64,000 nucleotides of DNA from Methylotenera sp. G11 (GCF_000799735.1 NZ_JUHH01000001.1:248001-312000); one strand, 5' to 3'. Shown: positions 51,203-60,916, counted from the first letter of the stretch. Numbers and translations are program-made. The notes: a model not told the origin generated them from the letters alone.

Positions 51203-52111
51203 ATGACCATCCCTGATTTTTCCATCCTGACCTGGATTATCGTTGCCAGCTTTGCCGGCGGCTTGTTGAGCGTTTCCCTGGCGGCGATTTTTGCGCTCAA
51301 TTTGCGCACAGCCTGGATTCCGATGCTGGTCAGTTACGCGATTGGTGCAATGCTGGGCGCGGTGTTTCTGGAAATCCTGCCGCACGCGTTTGAGGAGGCG
51401 ACCAGTGTAGAGAGTGTTTCGGCAACCCTGCTGTTTGGGTTGCTGCTGTTCTTTGTGCTTGAGAAGCTGGTGATCTGGCGCCATTGCCATGGAGACCACT
51501 GTGAGGTGCATGCGATTCATAGCGAGGCCAATTGCCCGGATGTAAAGCAAAGCAGTTCAGCGCAGGAGGGCGGGGCTAAATTCAGGCCCGTAAGCTCTCA
51601 TTCGGCTTCGCATGCGCCGTCTATCATGCAAAGCCATGCGCACGCCCACAGTCACCATGATCATGGCCGCAGCGGCATGATGATTATGATAGGCGACACT
51701 TTTCATAATTTTGTCGACGGCGTTTTAATTGCCGCAGCGTTCCTGGTGGATGTAAAGCTAGGCATGGTAACAGCGCTGGCAATCATTTCGCATGAAATCC
51801 CGCAGGAAGTCGGCGATTTTCTGATTCTGCTGCATTCAGGCTACAGCAAGAAACAGGCATTTGTTTTTAACATGGTGTCAAGCCTGGCTACGCTGGTGGG
51901 CGGTCTGATCGCATACTTCGCGCTGCAATTTGTAATGGGCTGGATACCGTATATTCTTGGGCTGGCTGCGGCAAGTATGCTGTATGTGGCGGTTGCGGAC
52001 CTGATCCCCAGCCTGCATAAGCGTACCGAATTAAAAGCGACGATCAGTCAGGTCTTGCTGATCAGCCTGGGGGTCGCCACTATCTGGTTCGCGCACATCC
52101 TGCTCGAGTAA
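51203..52111 (+). CDS. ZIP-family metal transporter
   Basis: 302 residues with about eight membrane segments and a His-rich cytoplasmic loop (QSHAHAHSHHDHGRSG) typical of ZIP zinc/divalent metal carriers. Conserved transport segments are GDTFHNFVDGVLIAAAF (segment IV, HNFxDG) and IISHEIPQEVGDFLILLHSG (segment V, HExPQE). It should move zinc or another divalent metal into the cytoplasm. Its promoter shows TATAAT at 51168-51173. The last 81 bases overlap a convergent gene. Confidence 0.92.
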   Translation: MTIPDFSILTWIIVASFAGGLLSVSLAAIFALNLRTAWIPMLVSYAIGAMLGAVFLEILPHAFEEATSVESVSATLLFGLLLFFVLEKLVIWRHCHGDHCEVHAIHSEANCPDVKQSSSAQEGGAKFRPVSSHSASHAPSIMQSHAHAHSHHDHGRSGMMIMIGDTFHNFVDGVLIAAAFLVDVKLGMVTALAIISHEIPQEVGDFLILLHSGYSKKQAFVFNMVSSLATLVGGLIAYFALQFVMGWIPYILGLAAASMLYVAVADLIPSLHKRTELKATISQVLLISLGVATIWFAHILLE

Positions 52112-52279
52112 TTGCCTGTTCCTGTAATGGCGGCGATGTTTTGTGCCGAGTAGCCACAACAGCAGGGCGCACGGAAGCAGGCCGTAGAAGGTAAAAGTGA
52201 GCAATCCGGCAGCGATGGATTTTTCGGTGGCTGCCATTAAGATCACTACGTAAAGCCATGCAATAACAATAATATACAT
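52031..52279 (-). CDS. Small conserved membrane protein, antisense overlap with the ZIP gene
   Basis: 82 residues from the ATG at 52279 ([16 protein letters not shown]). Two hydrophobic segments, the second [20 protein letters not shown], are followed by [14 protein letters not shown] and a polar tail ([15 protein letters not shown]). I recall near-identical small proteins, with the same [12 protein letters not shown] and PDxxxxQADQ patterns, as widespread and uncharacterised in betaproteobacteria. The frame continues upstream into rimO antisense, but that part is not convincing. The 3' 81 bases are shared with the end of the ZIP gene on the other strand. Confidence 0.72.
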   Translation of the reverse strand: MYIIVIAWLYVVILMAATEKSIAAGLLTFTFYGLLPCALLLWLLGTKHRRHYRNRQLLEQDVREPDSGDPQADQQDLTDRRF

Positions 52280-52321
52280 GGCGTCATCATAACGATATTT
52301 TTTAAGATTTATAGGTTTTTT

Positions 52322-53680
52322 ATGACAAATAAAACAGTAAGCAATAACGCTACTCCTAAGGTAGGCTTTGTATCCTTGGGTTGTCCCAAGGCAGGTTCCG
52401 ATGCCGAGCGCATTCTCACCCAGCTGCGCGCTGAAGGTTACGAAATTTCGGGCAGTTACGATGAAGCCGACCTGGTCGTGGTGAATACCTGCGGTTTTAT
52501 TGACAGCGCTGTTGAAGAATCGCTGGATGCGATCGGCGAAGCCATCAACAAAAACGGCAAAGTCATCGTGACAGGCTGCCTTGGTGCGAAAGCTGGCGTG
52601 GTTGAAGCCGCACACCCCAGTGTGCTGGCAGTGACCGGGCCGCACGCGCTGGAAGAGGTGATGACTGCGGTGCATGCAAATTTACCCAAGCCGCATGAGC
52701 CGTTTGTTGATCTGGTGCCGCCGCAGGGTATTCGCCTGACGCCTAAGCACTACGCATATCTCAAAATATCGGAAGGCTGTAACCATCGCTGTAGTTTCTG
52801 CATTATTCCTAGCATGCGTGGCGACCTGGTCAGCCGACCGATCGGTGAAGTGCTGAATGAAGCCGAGAACCTTGTCAATGCAGGAGTCAGCGAGATTCTG
52901 GTGATTTCGCAAGATACCTCTGCTTATGGCGTGGATGTGAAATACCGCCCGGGTTTCTGGAATGGGCGCCCGGTAAAAACACGCATGACAGAACTTACCA
53001 AGGCATTAAGCGAGCTCGATGTATGGGTGCGCCTGCATTATGTATACCCGTATCCGCATGTGGATGAAGTGATCCCGCTGATGGCGGAAGGCCTGATCCT
53101 GCCATACCTGGATGTGCCATTCCAGCATGCGAGCCCGCGGATACTCAAGTCCATGAAGCGCCCGGCCAGCAGCGAGAACAACCTGGCGCGCATCAAGGCA
53201 TGGCGTGAAGTCTGTCCTGAAATCACGATCCGCAGTACTTTCATTGCGGGCTTTCCGGGTGAGACGGAAGATGACTTCAAGATGCTGCTGGACTTCCTGG
53301 AAGAAGCGCAGCTGGATCGTGTAGGCTGTTTTGCTTATTCTGCCGTGGATGGTGCAGCGGCCAATGCGCTGCCGGGACAGGTGCCGGAAGAAATCAAGCA
53401 GGAGCGTTTAAGCCGCTTTATGGAAGTGCAGGAACGTATCAGTGCAGCCAAGCTGCATCATAAAATCGGCAGCATTCAAACCGTGCTGGTAGATGAAATC
53501 GTGACGGATGTAGAAGGCAATATCGAAGCCATCGGCCGCACCAAGGCAGATGCGCCTGAAATTGACGGCGTTGTTTACCTGGAGGATGCAGAAGGCCTGA
53601 CACCGGGTGATTTTGTTGAGGTTGAGATTTACAGCGCGGACGGACACGATTTGTGTGGCGGGCCGCCAAAAGACCGGTAG
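52322..53680 (+). CDS. rimO: RimO, ribosomal protein S12 methylthiotransferase
   Basis: 452 residues. A radical SAM enzyme that adds a methylthio group to Asp88 (E. coli numbering) of ribosomal protein S12. The N-terminal UPF0004 domain has [19 protein letters not shown] and [19 protein letters not shown] with its cluster Cys; the radical SAM motif is [12 protein letters not shown]; a C-terminal TRAM domain ends near [10 protein letters not shown]. Complete and isolated from its neighbours. Confidence 0.95.
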   Translation: MTNKTVSNNATPKVGFVSLGCPKAGSDAERILTQLRAEGYEISGSYDEADLVVVNTCGFIDSAVEESLDAIGEAINKNGKVIVTGCLGAKAGVVEAAHPSVLAVTGPHALEEVMTAVHANLPKPHEPFVDLVPPQGIRLTPKHYAYLKISEGCNHRCSFCIIPSMRGDLVSRPIGEVLNEAENLVNAGVSEILVISQDTSAYGVDVKYRPGFWNGRPVKTRMTELTKALSELDVWVRLHYVYPYPHVDEVIPLMAEGLILPYLDVPFQHASPRILKSMKRPASSENNLARIKAWREVCPEITIRSTFIAGFPGETEDDFKMLLDFLEEAQLDRVGCFAYSAVDGAAANALPGQVPEEIKQERLSRFMEVQERISAAKLHHKIGSIQTVLVDEIVTDVEGNIEAIGRTKADAPEIDGVVYLEDAEGLTPGDFVEVEIYSADGHDLCGGPPKDR

Positions 53681-53695
53681 TTCTTCGAAAACACA

Positions 53696-53797
53696 TTAGC
53701 CACTGATAAACACAGATTCACACAGATAAAAACCAAGCTTAAATTGTGAGCCTAGTGAGGCTTTATCTGTGTTTATCAGTGTGCATCTGTGGCTAAT
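53696..53797. repeat. Long imperfect palindromic element
   Basis: The left arm (53698-53730, starting AGCCACTGATAAACACAGAT) and the reverse complement of the right arm (53762-53794) agree at most of 33 positions, and parts of the arms repeat ACACAGAT internally. The element lies between rimO and a convergent gene; it may terminate both. Arms resemble those flanking 24209-24360. Confidence 0.6.
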
Positions 53798-53830
53798 AGG
53801 TTTATAAAAGCAATTGCTGCATAAACTTAT

Positions 53831-54157
53831 CTAACCGGCACCGAACAAATCCGGCATGATGGGGGCAGGGCGTTCGCTGTCGGCACGCTCTTCCAGAAAA
53901 TCCAGAGTCAGCGGACAGCGCGTTGGTTTCTTTGCGGCTTTTTTACGTTTGGCGGAAGTTGCTGTCAAGTCTATGTAGGGCGTCTGACTGATGCGGATAT
54001 AGCCAGAGCTTGCGAGTTTCTGTTCGGTGGTTTCAAACAGGCTGAGTGGGTTGTCTATGTTTTGCAGCGTGACTACCTGTTTGCTGACTTTCAGCACGTT
54101 GTACATCACGAATCTGTTTGCGGTTTGTTTACCGTAAATTTCGCCTGACTGTATCAC
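53831..54157 (-). CDS. Hypothetical basic protein
   Basis: 108 residues if started at the GTG at 54157, which has AGGAGG four bases upstream; an ATG at 54175 would place that ribosome site inside the gene. The N-terminal half (YGKQTANRFVMYNVLKVSKQ then VVTLQNIDNP) looks like a small beta-domain; the middle is Lys-rich (SAKRKKAAKKPTR) and the end DFLEERADSERPAPIMPDLF is acidic. I know no family for it. Confidence 0.6.
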   Translation of the reverse strand: MIQSGEIYGKQTANRFVMYNVLKVSKQVVTLQNIDNPLSLFETTEQKLASSGYIRISQTPYIDLTATSAKRKKAAKKPTRCPLTLDFLEERADSERPAPIMPDLFGAG

Positions 54158-54230
54158 GATGCCTCCTAACCCCAATGGGGCGTATGGTATCGCTACAACC
54201 GGCGATTAACAAGCGTTTTGCCAGCTAATT

Positions 54231-54860
54231 CTATTTCCTGCGCAGATTGATGTGTGATTTGATCAGGTCAATCGCCTGGTAGCGGAACCTGCTGCCGTCG
54301 GCATCCTTGACCCACATATGCAGCAGGCCGCCGAAAAACAAGTGAGTATCCAGAGCCAGTGCGCGCGGGCTGAGGGAGGTTGCCAGCAGCCCCTGGGACT
54401 GCGCGCGCTCGTAAGCCGCCTCAAGTTTTTCGACAATGCATGAGCAGTTGTTGAGCATTTGGTACAGCACGCTGGCAAATTCATCCACATACTCGCATTT
54501 GATCATGATGATCTCATAGGTTTCGCGCATTTCAAGGTTGCTGCTGAGCTCGTTAATGGTATTGCAAAGGCTGGCTTCAATCTGGTTTAGCGGGCTGTCG
54601 CTGTCGCTGTTGCTGGTGGCGGGTGCCAGGGTGTCGTCTATACTGTCTATGAGCGGTAAAAAAACCTGTTCGCGTATGGCATGGAAAATATCTGTTTTAT
54701 TTTTAAAATGCCAGTACACGGCGCCGCGGGTAACGTTAGCTTCTGCAGCAATATGTTCCAATGTCGATTTGCTTACGCCGCGCTTGAGGAACACTGCACG
54801 TGCAGCATCTATGATTCGCTGCCGTGTAAGTTCTGCATCTTCTTTAGTTTTTCTGACCAT
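54231..54860 (-). CDS. TetR-family repressor (AcrR/TtgR-like)
   Basis: 209 residues. The N-terminal helix-turn-helix reads RQRIIDAARAVFLKRGVSKS then TLEHIAAEANVTRGAVYWHF, close to AcrR, TtgR and MexR-type efflux repressors; the ligand domain ends with the AcrR-like SPRALALDTHLFFGGLLHMW. It is divergent from the acrAB-oprM-type operon, and the intergenic region has palindromes matching the AcrR operator style. Inference: it represses the pump and itself and is released by pump substrates. Confidence 0.92.
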   Translation of the reverse strand: MVRKTKEDAELTRQRIIDAARAVFLKRGVSKSTLEHIAAEANVTRGAVYWHFKNKTDIFHAIREQVFLPLIDSIDDTLAPATSNSDSDSPLNQIEASLCNTINELSSNLEMRETYEIIMIKCEYVDEFASVLYQMLNNCSCIVEKLEAAYERAQSQGLLATSLSPRALALDTHLFFGGLLHMWVKDADGSRFRYQAIDLIKSHINLRRK

Positions 54861-54912
54861 TGAGTTTACTCGGTTTTACAAAATTTAACGTGTATTATAC
54901 AAAAATGTCATT

Positions 54913-54936
54913 TACATACATTCCTGTTTGTATATA
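54913..54936. promoter_or_regulatory. Operator 1 for the TetR-type repressor
   Basis: A 24-base imperfect palindrome beginning TACATACATT and ending GTTTGTATATA. It overlaps a promoter toward acrA: -35 TTTACA (54911-54916), 16-base spacer, -10 TATAAT (54933-54938). The known E. coli AcrR box has the same TACATACATT...GTATGTA form. Confidence 0.7.
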
Positions 54937-54937
54937 A

Positions 54938-54959
54938 TATACATGCAAATATGTATGTA
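54938..54959. promoter_or_regulatory. Operator 2 for the TetR-type repressor
   Basis: TATACATGCAAATATGTATG + TA is a second imperfect palindrome with ATGTATGTA as its right arm, directly next to operator 1. Two adjacent sites suggest binding of two dimers. Confidence 0.6.
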
Positions 54960-55040
54960 AGCAAGCCCTAAATCAAGTTCGAATTCAATAAAAACATAAT
55001 CTAATTAATAGGTTATAAGTACATAAGCTTGGAGTAAGTA

Positions 55041-56273
55041 ATGGTATTCAAAACAGGTCAGCATTTTTCATCACAAAACAGTACGCGGGTTGCAGAAGAC
55101 AAAAGCACAGTTTTTACGCTAAGTGCAATTTTATTAGCCATCACTTTGCTTGCCTTGTCGGCTTGCAGTAAAAAGGATGATGCCGCCAATGCCGGGGGCG
55201 CAATGCCAGCGATGCCTGTGTCTATCGTCACTTTGCAGGCGACCACTGTGCCAATCAGTGCAGAGGCCGTTGCGCAGACCGAGGGCGCCAAAGAAGTCGA
55301 GATTCGTCCTCGAGTAGGCGGCATTCTGCTTAAGAAGCTGTTTGAAGAAGGGGCGCCTATTAAAGCCGGCCAAACCATGTTCCTGATAGACCCTGTACCA
55401 TTCCAGATCGCGCTATCCAATGCTAAAGCGCAGCTGGCACAGCAGAAGGCAAGGCTGGAGCAGACGCAGCGTGAAGCACAGCGTTTGCAGGTGCTGGTTG
55501 CAACACAGTCCATCAGCCAGCGTGAAGCGGATAATGCAACTTCCGATAACGCACTGGCGCGGGCAGGTCTGGCGCAGTATGAAGCTGCTGTGCGTGAAGC
55601 TGAGCTGAATTTATCCTACACCAATGTCACGTCACCGATATCGGGAATTGCCGGTCGTTTTGAGTTGTCTGAAGGCGCGCTGGTGAATGCAAATACCAGC
55701 CTACTGACCAAAGTGAGCCAGATCACACCGATCTGGGTGCGTTTCAGCCTGTCGGATAACGAGCTGGCACAGCTGGGCGGCCCTTTGACACAGGCTAATG
55801 TCAAAAGTGTAGGCCTGATACTGCCGAACGGCGAGGAATATACCAAAAAAGGGCAGCTTAATTTTGCAGCAAGCAGCATTGACCCGCAATTGGGTACACA
55901 GCAGTTGCGTGCTGAATTTAAAAATGAAGACAAACGTCTGCTGCCGGGCCAGTTTGTGAGAGTACGCGTCATCACTGGGCATAAAGATGGCGTATTTGTG
56001 GTGCCGCAAACTGCGGTCATTGCAAATGACCAGGGTAAGTTTGTGTATGTTGTCAATGATAAGAATGAAGCTGTGCTCACACCTATTGTGCCTGGAAACT
56101 GGGTAGGCAGGGACTGGGTGATTTTAAGTGGCCTGAATGCAGGCGATAAAGTCATCGTGGATAACATTATCAAGATACGCCCTGGTGCAAGCGTTGCCCC
56201 GCACCCGGCAGGGGAGCCGCCTGCTCCCCCAGCTGAGGCAGCGAAAAATCCGGCAGCTGATTCAAAAAAGTAA
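55041..56273 (+). CDS. acrA: RND efflux periplasmic adaptor (AcrA/MexA type)
   Basis: 410 residues. A lipoprotein signal ends LLALSACSKK; the mature protein has the lipoyl halves EIRPRVGGILLKKLFEEG and YTNVTSPISGIAGRFELSEG on each side of a coiled-coil hairpin (about 100-170), then the barrel and membrane-proximal domains. It links the RND pump to the outer-membrane channel. GGAG precedes the ATG at 7 bases. Long N-terminal segment before the signal core suggests the true start could be a later Met, but none has a better ribosome site. Confidence 0.93.
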   Translation: MVFKTGQHFSSQNSTRVAEDKSTVFTLSAILLAITLLALSACSKKDDAANAGGAMPAMPVSIVTLQATTVPISAEAVAQTEGAKEVEIRPRVGGILLKKLFEEGAPIKAGQTMFLIDPVPFQIALSNAKAQLAQQKARLEQTQREAQRLQVLVATQSISQREADNATSDNALARAGLAQYEAAVREAELNLSYTNVTSPISGIAGRFELSEGALVNANTSLLTKVSQITPIWVRFSLSDNELAQLGGPLTQANVKSVGLILPNGEEYTKKGQLNFAASSIDPQLGTQQLRAEFKNEDKRLLPGQFVRVRVITGHKDGVFVVPQTAVIANDQGKFVYVVNDKNEAVLTPIVPGNWVGRDWVILSGLNAGDKVIVDNIIKIRPGASVAPHPAGEPPAPPAEAAKNPAADSKK

Positions 56274-56318
56274 GTCTGATTAATAAGTCTAAAAATAAAG
56301 ACTTAAGCGAGAATTCAT

Positions 56319-59300
56319 ATGAGTAAATTTTTTATTACAAGGCCTATCTTTGCCAGTGTCCTGTCCATCATCATTGTGCTGGCGGGCCTGGCTGCGGCAA
56401 TGAAATTGCCAATTGCGCAATACCCGCAGATTGCGCCACCCACAGTGCTGATCACTGCCACTTATCCTGGCGCCAGTGCCGATACGCTATCAAAGACCGT
56501 TGCCGCACCGATTGAGGAACAGTTGAGCGGTGTAGAGGGTTTGCTGTACTTTAACTCGAGTGCAGACTCAAGCGGTAGCCTGACCATTACTGCAACTTTT
56601 GAAGTGGGCACCGATGTCAACCAGGCAACTTTCAACGTAAGCAACCGCGTAAACATTGCGCTGCCGCGCCTGCCGGAAGAAGTGCGCCGTACCGGCGTCA
56701 TCGTGCAGAAACGCTCGAATGACATCTTGCTGGTAGTCATGCTCACGGATAAGCAGAAAAAATACGATCCCCTGTTTTTAAGCAATTACGGTACGCTCAA
56801 TGTGCTGGATGAGCTGAAACGCATTAAAGGTGTGGGTGATGCCATTATTTTCGGTGCGCAGGATTATTCCATGCGTATCTGGCTGCGGCCGGATCGTATG
56901 GCGCAGCTGGGGGTTACCACAACCGATGTGGCCAATGCCATCCGTACACAGAATGCGCAGTATGCTGCCGGTAAAATCGGTCAGGAGCCATCACCGTCCG
57001 ACCAGCAGCTGGTTTATACGGTAACCGCAAAAGGCCGCCTGATAGACCCAGCCGAGTTTGCAAATATCATCATTCGCGCCGATGGGCCGCGCGGCGTACT
57101 GTACCTGAAAGATGTTGCCCGCATCGAGCTGGGTTCACAGAGCTATAACGTCCGTACTTTGCTAGATGGCAAGCCTGGCGTGGGTATCCCTATCTTTTTA
57201 CAATCCGGTGCGAACGCGCTGGATACGGCTAATGCAGTTAAAGAAAAGATGGATGAGCTGAAACAGCGCTTTCCAGCCGGCGTGGATTGGGAGGTGCCGT
57301 ACGATACCAGTGATTTTGTGAAAGCCTCAATCGGCGAAGTGGTTAAAACACTGGCTGAAGCGATGGTGCTGGTAGTGCTGGTGGTATTCCTGTTCCTGCA
57401 AAGCTGGCGCGCGACCTTGATTCCATTGATTGCGGTGCCGATTTCACTGGTCGGTACTTTTGCAGGCTTATGGATATTCGGCTTCTCAATCAACACCTTG
57501 ACCTTGTTCGCCATGGTGCTTGCTATCGGTATCGTGGTGGATGATGCGATCGTGGTGCTGGAAAACGTCGAGCGTTTGATGGATGAAGAGAAGCTTTCAC
57601 CGATCAGGGCTGCCGTGAAGTCTATGGAACAGGTTTCTGCTGCGGTAGTGGCGATTGTGCTGGTACTTTGTGCGGTATTCGTGCCGGTTGCCTTCCTGGG
57701 CGGTATCGCCGGTGAAATGTATCGCCAGTTTGCCGTTACCGTTGCAGTGGCTGTGGTCATTTCCGGCATCGTGGCGCTGACTTTAACGCCAGCACTGTGC
57801 GCGGTACTGTTGAAATCAGGGCATATAAAATCCCCTGTTTTTATCAGGTTTAACCGTATCTTTGATAGATTCACGCACTTTTATACTGCGGTAGTGAACC
57901 TGACGCTGCATCACCGCATCATCGGTACCGTGGTTTTTGCGGCCGTCATCGGCGTGGTGGTGGTCCTGATCAGGGTGGTGCCAGGCAGCTTTGTGCCGGC
58001 TGAAGACCAGGGTTATGTGATTTCCGCTGTCATCATGCCGGATGGCGCAACATTGGCCCGCACCAGCAAAACAACCGAGAATGTACGTTCCGTGATAGCC
58101 AAGGATCCTGCCGTAGCGCACCAGTTTGCGGTGAACGGGTTCGACCTGATCGGTGGCGGTAATAAAACCAGTGCCGCTACGATGTTCGTGCGTATGAAGG
58201 ATTGGGATGAGCGTGAAGCCACCGCCGATGACATCGTTAAAAAGGTGTTCGGTATCGGCATGCAGCAGCCGGATGGTATGGCAATTGCCTTTAACCCGCC
58301 TGCAATCCGCGGTTTGGGCAGTTCCGGCGGCTTTGAGCTGTATGTGCAGAGCCGTAGCGATTCCAATCCGGCAAACCTGTCGGCAGTGGTGAATAACTTT
58401 ATCGGCGCCCTGAAAAACGAGCCGCGCCTGGCAGAGTTGAATACATTCTTCCGCCCGACAGTGCCGCAGCTGTTTGTCGAAGTGGATGAAGCAAAAGCGA
58501 TTTCGCAGGGTGTGCCTGTCGCCAGCATTTACGACACATTGCAGAGCACCATGGGCTCGCTGTATGTCAACGACTTTAATAAATCTGGCCGTACTTACCG
58601 GGTGCAGTTGCAGGCAGAGGCGGAATACCGCATGAAAGCCGAAGATTTGGGCAAAGTCTATGTGCGCTCAGATAGCGGCCAGATGGTGCCATTATCAGCA
58701 CTGAGCAAGGTCAGCTCTATTGTGGGTGCAGAACAGCTGGAACGTTATAACGGCTTACTGTCTGCCAAGGTTCTGGGTAAAGGTGCGGCAGGAGTGAGTT
58801 CTGGCGATGCCATCAAAATGGTAGAGAAAATTGCTGCGGAAAGCCTGCCTGACGGATACCAGATCGCATGGACCGGCCAGGCCTACCAGGAAAAACGCAC
58901 CGGTTCTGCCGCAGTGTTCGCTTTTGGCTTTGCGATCATTATGGTGTTCCTGATCCTGGCTGCGCAGTTTGAGACCTGGGCCTTGCCGCTGGCCGTGATT
59001 ATGGCCGTGCCGTTTGCGCTTGCAGGGGCTTTGCTGTCCGTGCTGATACGTGGCATGCCTAATGATATTTATTTCCAGATTGGCCTGATTACGCTGGTTG
59101 GCCTCGCGGCGAAAAACGCAATCCTGATCGTGGAGTTTGCCAGCCAGAAAATGGAAGAAGGCATGCCTGTTGCCGAGGCGGCCCTTGAAGCGGCACGCAT
59201 GCGTTTCCGGCCGATTGTCATGACGTCGATGGCGTTTGTGCTGGGTATCTTGCCGCTTGCTATTGCATCCGGTGCCGGTGCGGCAGCTCGCCGCTCAATG

Positions 59301-59477
59301 GGTACCGGCGTGCTGGGCGGCATGTTGCTGGCTACTTTTGTGGCAACGATATTCATCCCATTGTTTTTCACATGGCTCAGTAATAAAAATGTACATAGAA
59401 AACATCATGAATTGCCGCCGGAAGACTCGGTGTCTTCAGAAGCGGCTACCGAAACAAATGGAAAGAGTGCAGTATGA
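56319..59477 (+). CDS. acrB: RND efflux pump, HAE-1 family (AcrB/MexB type)
   Basis: 1052 residues, twelve membrane spans in two halves with large periplasmic loops. It begins MSKFFITRPIFASVLSIIIV, contains the proton-relay segment LAIGIVVDDAIVVLENVERL (Asp-Asp in span 4), the RND motif QSWRATLIPLIAVPISLVG and the C-terminal GLITLVGLAAKNAILIVEFA with its Lys. It extrudes hydrophobic and amphiphilic compounds using the proton gradient. Middle of a three-gene operon; 45 bases after acrA, and overlapping the channel gene by 4. Confidence 0.95.
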   Translation: MSKFFITRPIFASVLSIIIVLAGLAAAMKLPIAQYPQIAPPTVLITATYPGASADTLSKTVAAPIEEQLSGVEGLLYFNSSADSSGSLTITATFEVGTDVNQATFNVSNRVNIALPRLPEEVRRTGVIVQKRSNDILLVVMLTDKQKKYDPLFLSNYGTLNVLDELKRIKGVGDAIIFGAQDYSMRIWLRPDRMAQLGVTTTDVANAIRTQNAQYAAGKIGQEPSPSDQQLVYTVTAKGRLIDPAEFANIIIRADGPRGVLYLKDVARIELGSQSYNVRTLLDGKPGVGIPIFLQSGANALDTANAVKEKMDELKQRFPAGVDWEVPYDTSDFVKASIGEVVKTLAEAMVLVVLVVFLFLQSWRATLIPLIAVPISLVGTFAGLWIFGFSINTLTLFAMVLAIGIVVDDAIVVLENVERLMDEEKLSPIRAAVKSMEQVSAAVVAIVLVLCAVFVPVAFLGGIAGEMYRQFAVTVAVAVVISGIVALTLTPALCAVLLKSGHIKSPVFIRFNRIFDRFTHFYTAVVNLTLHHRIIGTVVFAAVIGVVVVLIRVVPGSFVPAEDQGYVISAVIMPDGATLARTSKTTENVRSVIAKDPAVAHQFAVNGFDLIGGGNKTSAATMFVRMKDWDEREATADDIVKKVFGIGMQQPDGMAIAFNPPAIRGLGSSGGFELYVQSRSDSNPANLSAVVNNFIGALKNEPRLAELNTFFRPTVPQLFVEVDEAKAISQGVPVASIYDTLQSTMGSLYVNDFNKSGRTYRVQLQAEAEYRMKAEDLGKVYVRSDSGQMVPLSALSKVSSIVGAEQLERYNGLLSAKVLGKGAAGVSSGDAIKMVEKIAAESLPDGYQIAWTGQAYQEKRTGSAAVFAFGFAIIMVFLILAAQFETWALPLAVIMAVPFALAGALLSVLIRGMPNDIYFQIGLITLVGLAAKNAILIVEFASQKMEEGMPVAEAALEAARMRFRPIVMTSMAFVLGILPLAIASGAGAAARRSMGTGVLGGMLLATFVATIFIPLFFTWLSNKNVHRKHHELPPEDSVSSEAATETNGKSAV

Positions 59478-60916
59478 TGCAGCATCACAATCTAAAAGGT
59501 ATTAAGCCGGTTTATGCGGTCGTAGCGGCAGCGCTATTGATGTCAGGTTGCCAGATATGGCCGGATTATCTGCGGCCCGAGGTCAGCGTGCCGGCGCAGT
59601 ATGTCGAGCCGGCTCAGCAGGCAGCAGCAGAGCATGCGGACCTCAATCGCTGGTGGACCTTGTACCAGGACCCGGTTTTAAATACGCTGATTGAAAATGC
59701 GCTGCAAAACAATAAAGACATCAAGCTGGCGGTCGCCCGAATTGAAGAAGCGGATGCCGTGATGCGTGAAGTTGGCGCGTTCCTGTTTCCGCAGATCGAC
59801 CTGGATGCCGGTGCCAAGCGCTCCCGTGTGACGGAGGCTGGGGCTAACCAGCAGTTGACAAACAATCCGCGCAGTAACTATAACGGCCAGCTCGGCACGA
59901 CCTTTGAACTGGATTTCTGGGGTAAATTGCGTCGTGGAAAAGAAGCTGCCAGGGCGCAGGCTTTATCCACACGCTATGCGAAAGACACGGTGGCTTTGTC
60001 GTTAACGGGTTTAGTGGCGACCAATTATTTGAGTTTACGCAGCCTGGAATCGCAGATTGCCATTGCCCAGGAAAACCTGAAAAGCCGGGATGCCAGCCTG
60101 GCTCTGACCAAACGTCGCCTGGAAGGTGGCGTGGCGTCATCCCTGGATGTACTGCAGGCACAGGTGGCGAGTTCTAATCTAAGCGCGCAGATAGCGGATC
60201 TGAATCGCCAGAGGTCATTAAGCCTGCATCAGCTGGCGGTATTGACCGGGGATTTGAACCTGGCAGTCACTGGTTTGACGGCATCTGCACCTGAACTGAA
60301 CGCATTGCCAATTCCGCCTGCACCGCCGGCGGGATTGCCTTCTACTTTGCTGGAAGCCCGCCCTGATATCAAGCAGGCGGAAGAACAGATGGTGGCGGCA
60401 AATGCCAATATCGCGGTGGCCAAGGCGGCTTTGTACCCGACTATTTCCTTAACGGCCAGCCTGGGTGGCGAAAGCATGGAGTTGGGAGATGTGCTGAAAT
60501 CGGCCGCGCGTATCTGGACCGGTGGTGTTTCCTTGTATCTGCCCGTATTTGATTCAGGCAAGCTGAATGCCAGAGTCGATCAGGCCAGCGCCAAGCAGAA
60601 ACAGGCGCTTGCAAATTATGAAGGTGCCATTCAGTCTGCATTCCGGGAGGTCAATGATGCTTTGGTGAACCTGCGTCAATATACCGAGCGTGAACAGGCA
60701 TTGAATATCAGCCAGGAAGAGGCGAAAAAAGCACTCGCGGTCTCTGAAAACCGTTATCAGTCAGGCTACTCATCCTATATCGATGTGCTTGATGCGCAGC
60801 GCGCTTACAATGACTCAAGCCTGGCTTTTGTACAAAGCCGTCAGGCACGGCTGACGGCGACTGTGGATTTATTCAAAGCACTGGGTGGTGGCTGGAAACC
60901 TGCCGATCAGAAGTAA
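59474..60916 (+). CDS. Outer-membrane efflux channel (OprM/NodT family)
   Basis: 480 residues. A lipoprotein signal ends ALLMSGCQIWPDYLRP, typical of NodT-type channels. The two TolC-like halves each hold the four-helix pattern: LNRWWTLYQDPVLNTLIENA and GQLGTTFELDFWGKLRRGKE in the first, LLEARPDIKQAEEQMVAANA and FDSGKLNARVDQASAKQKQA in the second. It forms the exit duct of the RND pump encoded just upstream. Start overlaps the acrB stop (ATGA). Confidence 0.94.
   Translation: MMQHHNLKGIKPVYAVVAAALLMSGCQIWPDYLRPEVSVPAQYVEPAQQAAAEHADLNRWWTLYQDPVLNTLIENALQNNKDIKLAVARIEEADAVMREVGAFLFPQIDLDAGAKRSRVTEAGANQQLTNNPRSNYNGQLGTTFELDFWGKLRRGKEAARAQALSTRYAKDTVALSLTGLVATNYLSLRSLESQIAIAQENLKSRDASLALTKRRLEGGVASSLDVLQAQVASSNLSAQIADLNRQRSLSLHQLAVLTGDLNLAVTGLTASAPELNALPIPPAPPAGLPSTLLEARPDIKQAEEQMVAANANIAVAKAALYPTISLTASLGGESMELGDVLKSAARIWTGGVSLYLPVFDSGKLNARVDQASAKQKQALANYEGAIQSAFREVNDALVNLRQYTEREQALNISQEEAKKALAVSENRYQSGYSSYIDVLDAQRAYNDSSLAFVQSRQARLTATVDLFKALGGGWKPADQK

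Noticed and set aside
52280-52675. Extension of the small minus-strand membrane gene to 214 residues
   Set aside because: The extension is antisense to the conserved rimO N-terminus; only the part after the ATG at 52279 resembles a protein family.
54898-54990. Possible tRNA near a GTTCGAATTC stretch
   Set aside because: No acceptor or anticodon stem can be drawn around it; it is simply leader DNA of the efflux operon.
57143-57874. 243-residue minus-strand frame within acrB
   Set aside because: Thr/Ser/Ile-rich translation of the antisense of membrane segments, a common artefact opposite RND genes.
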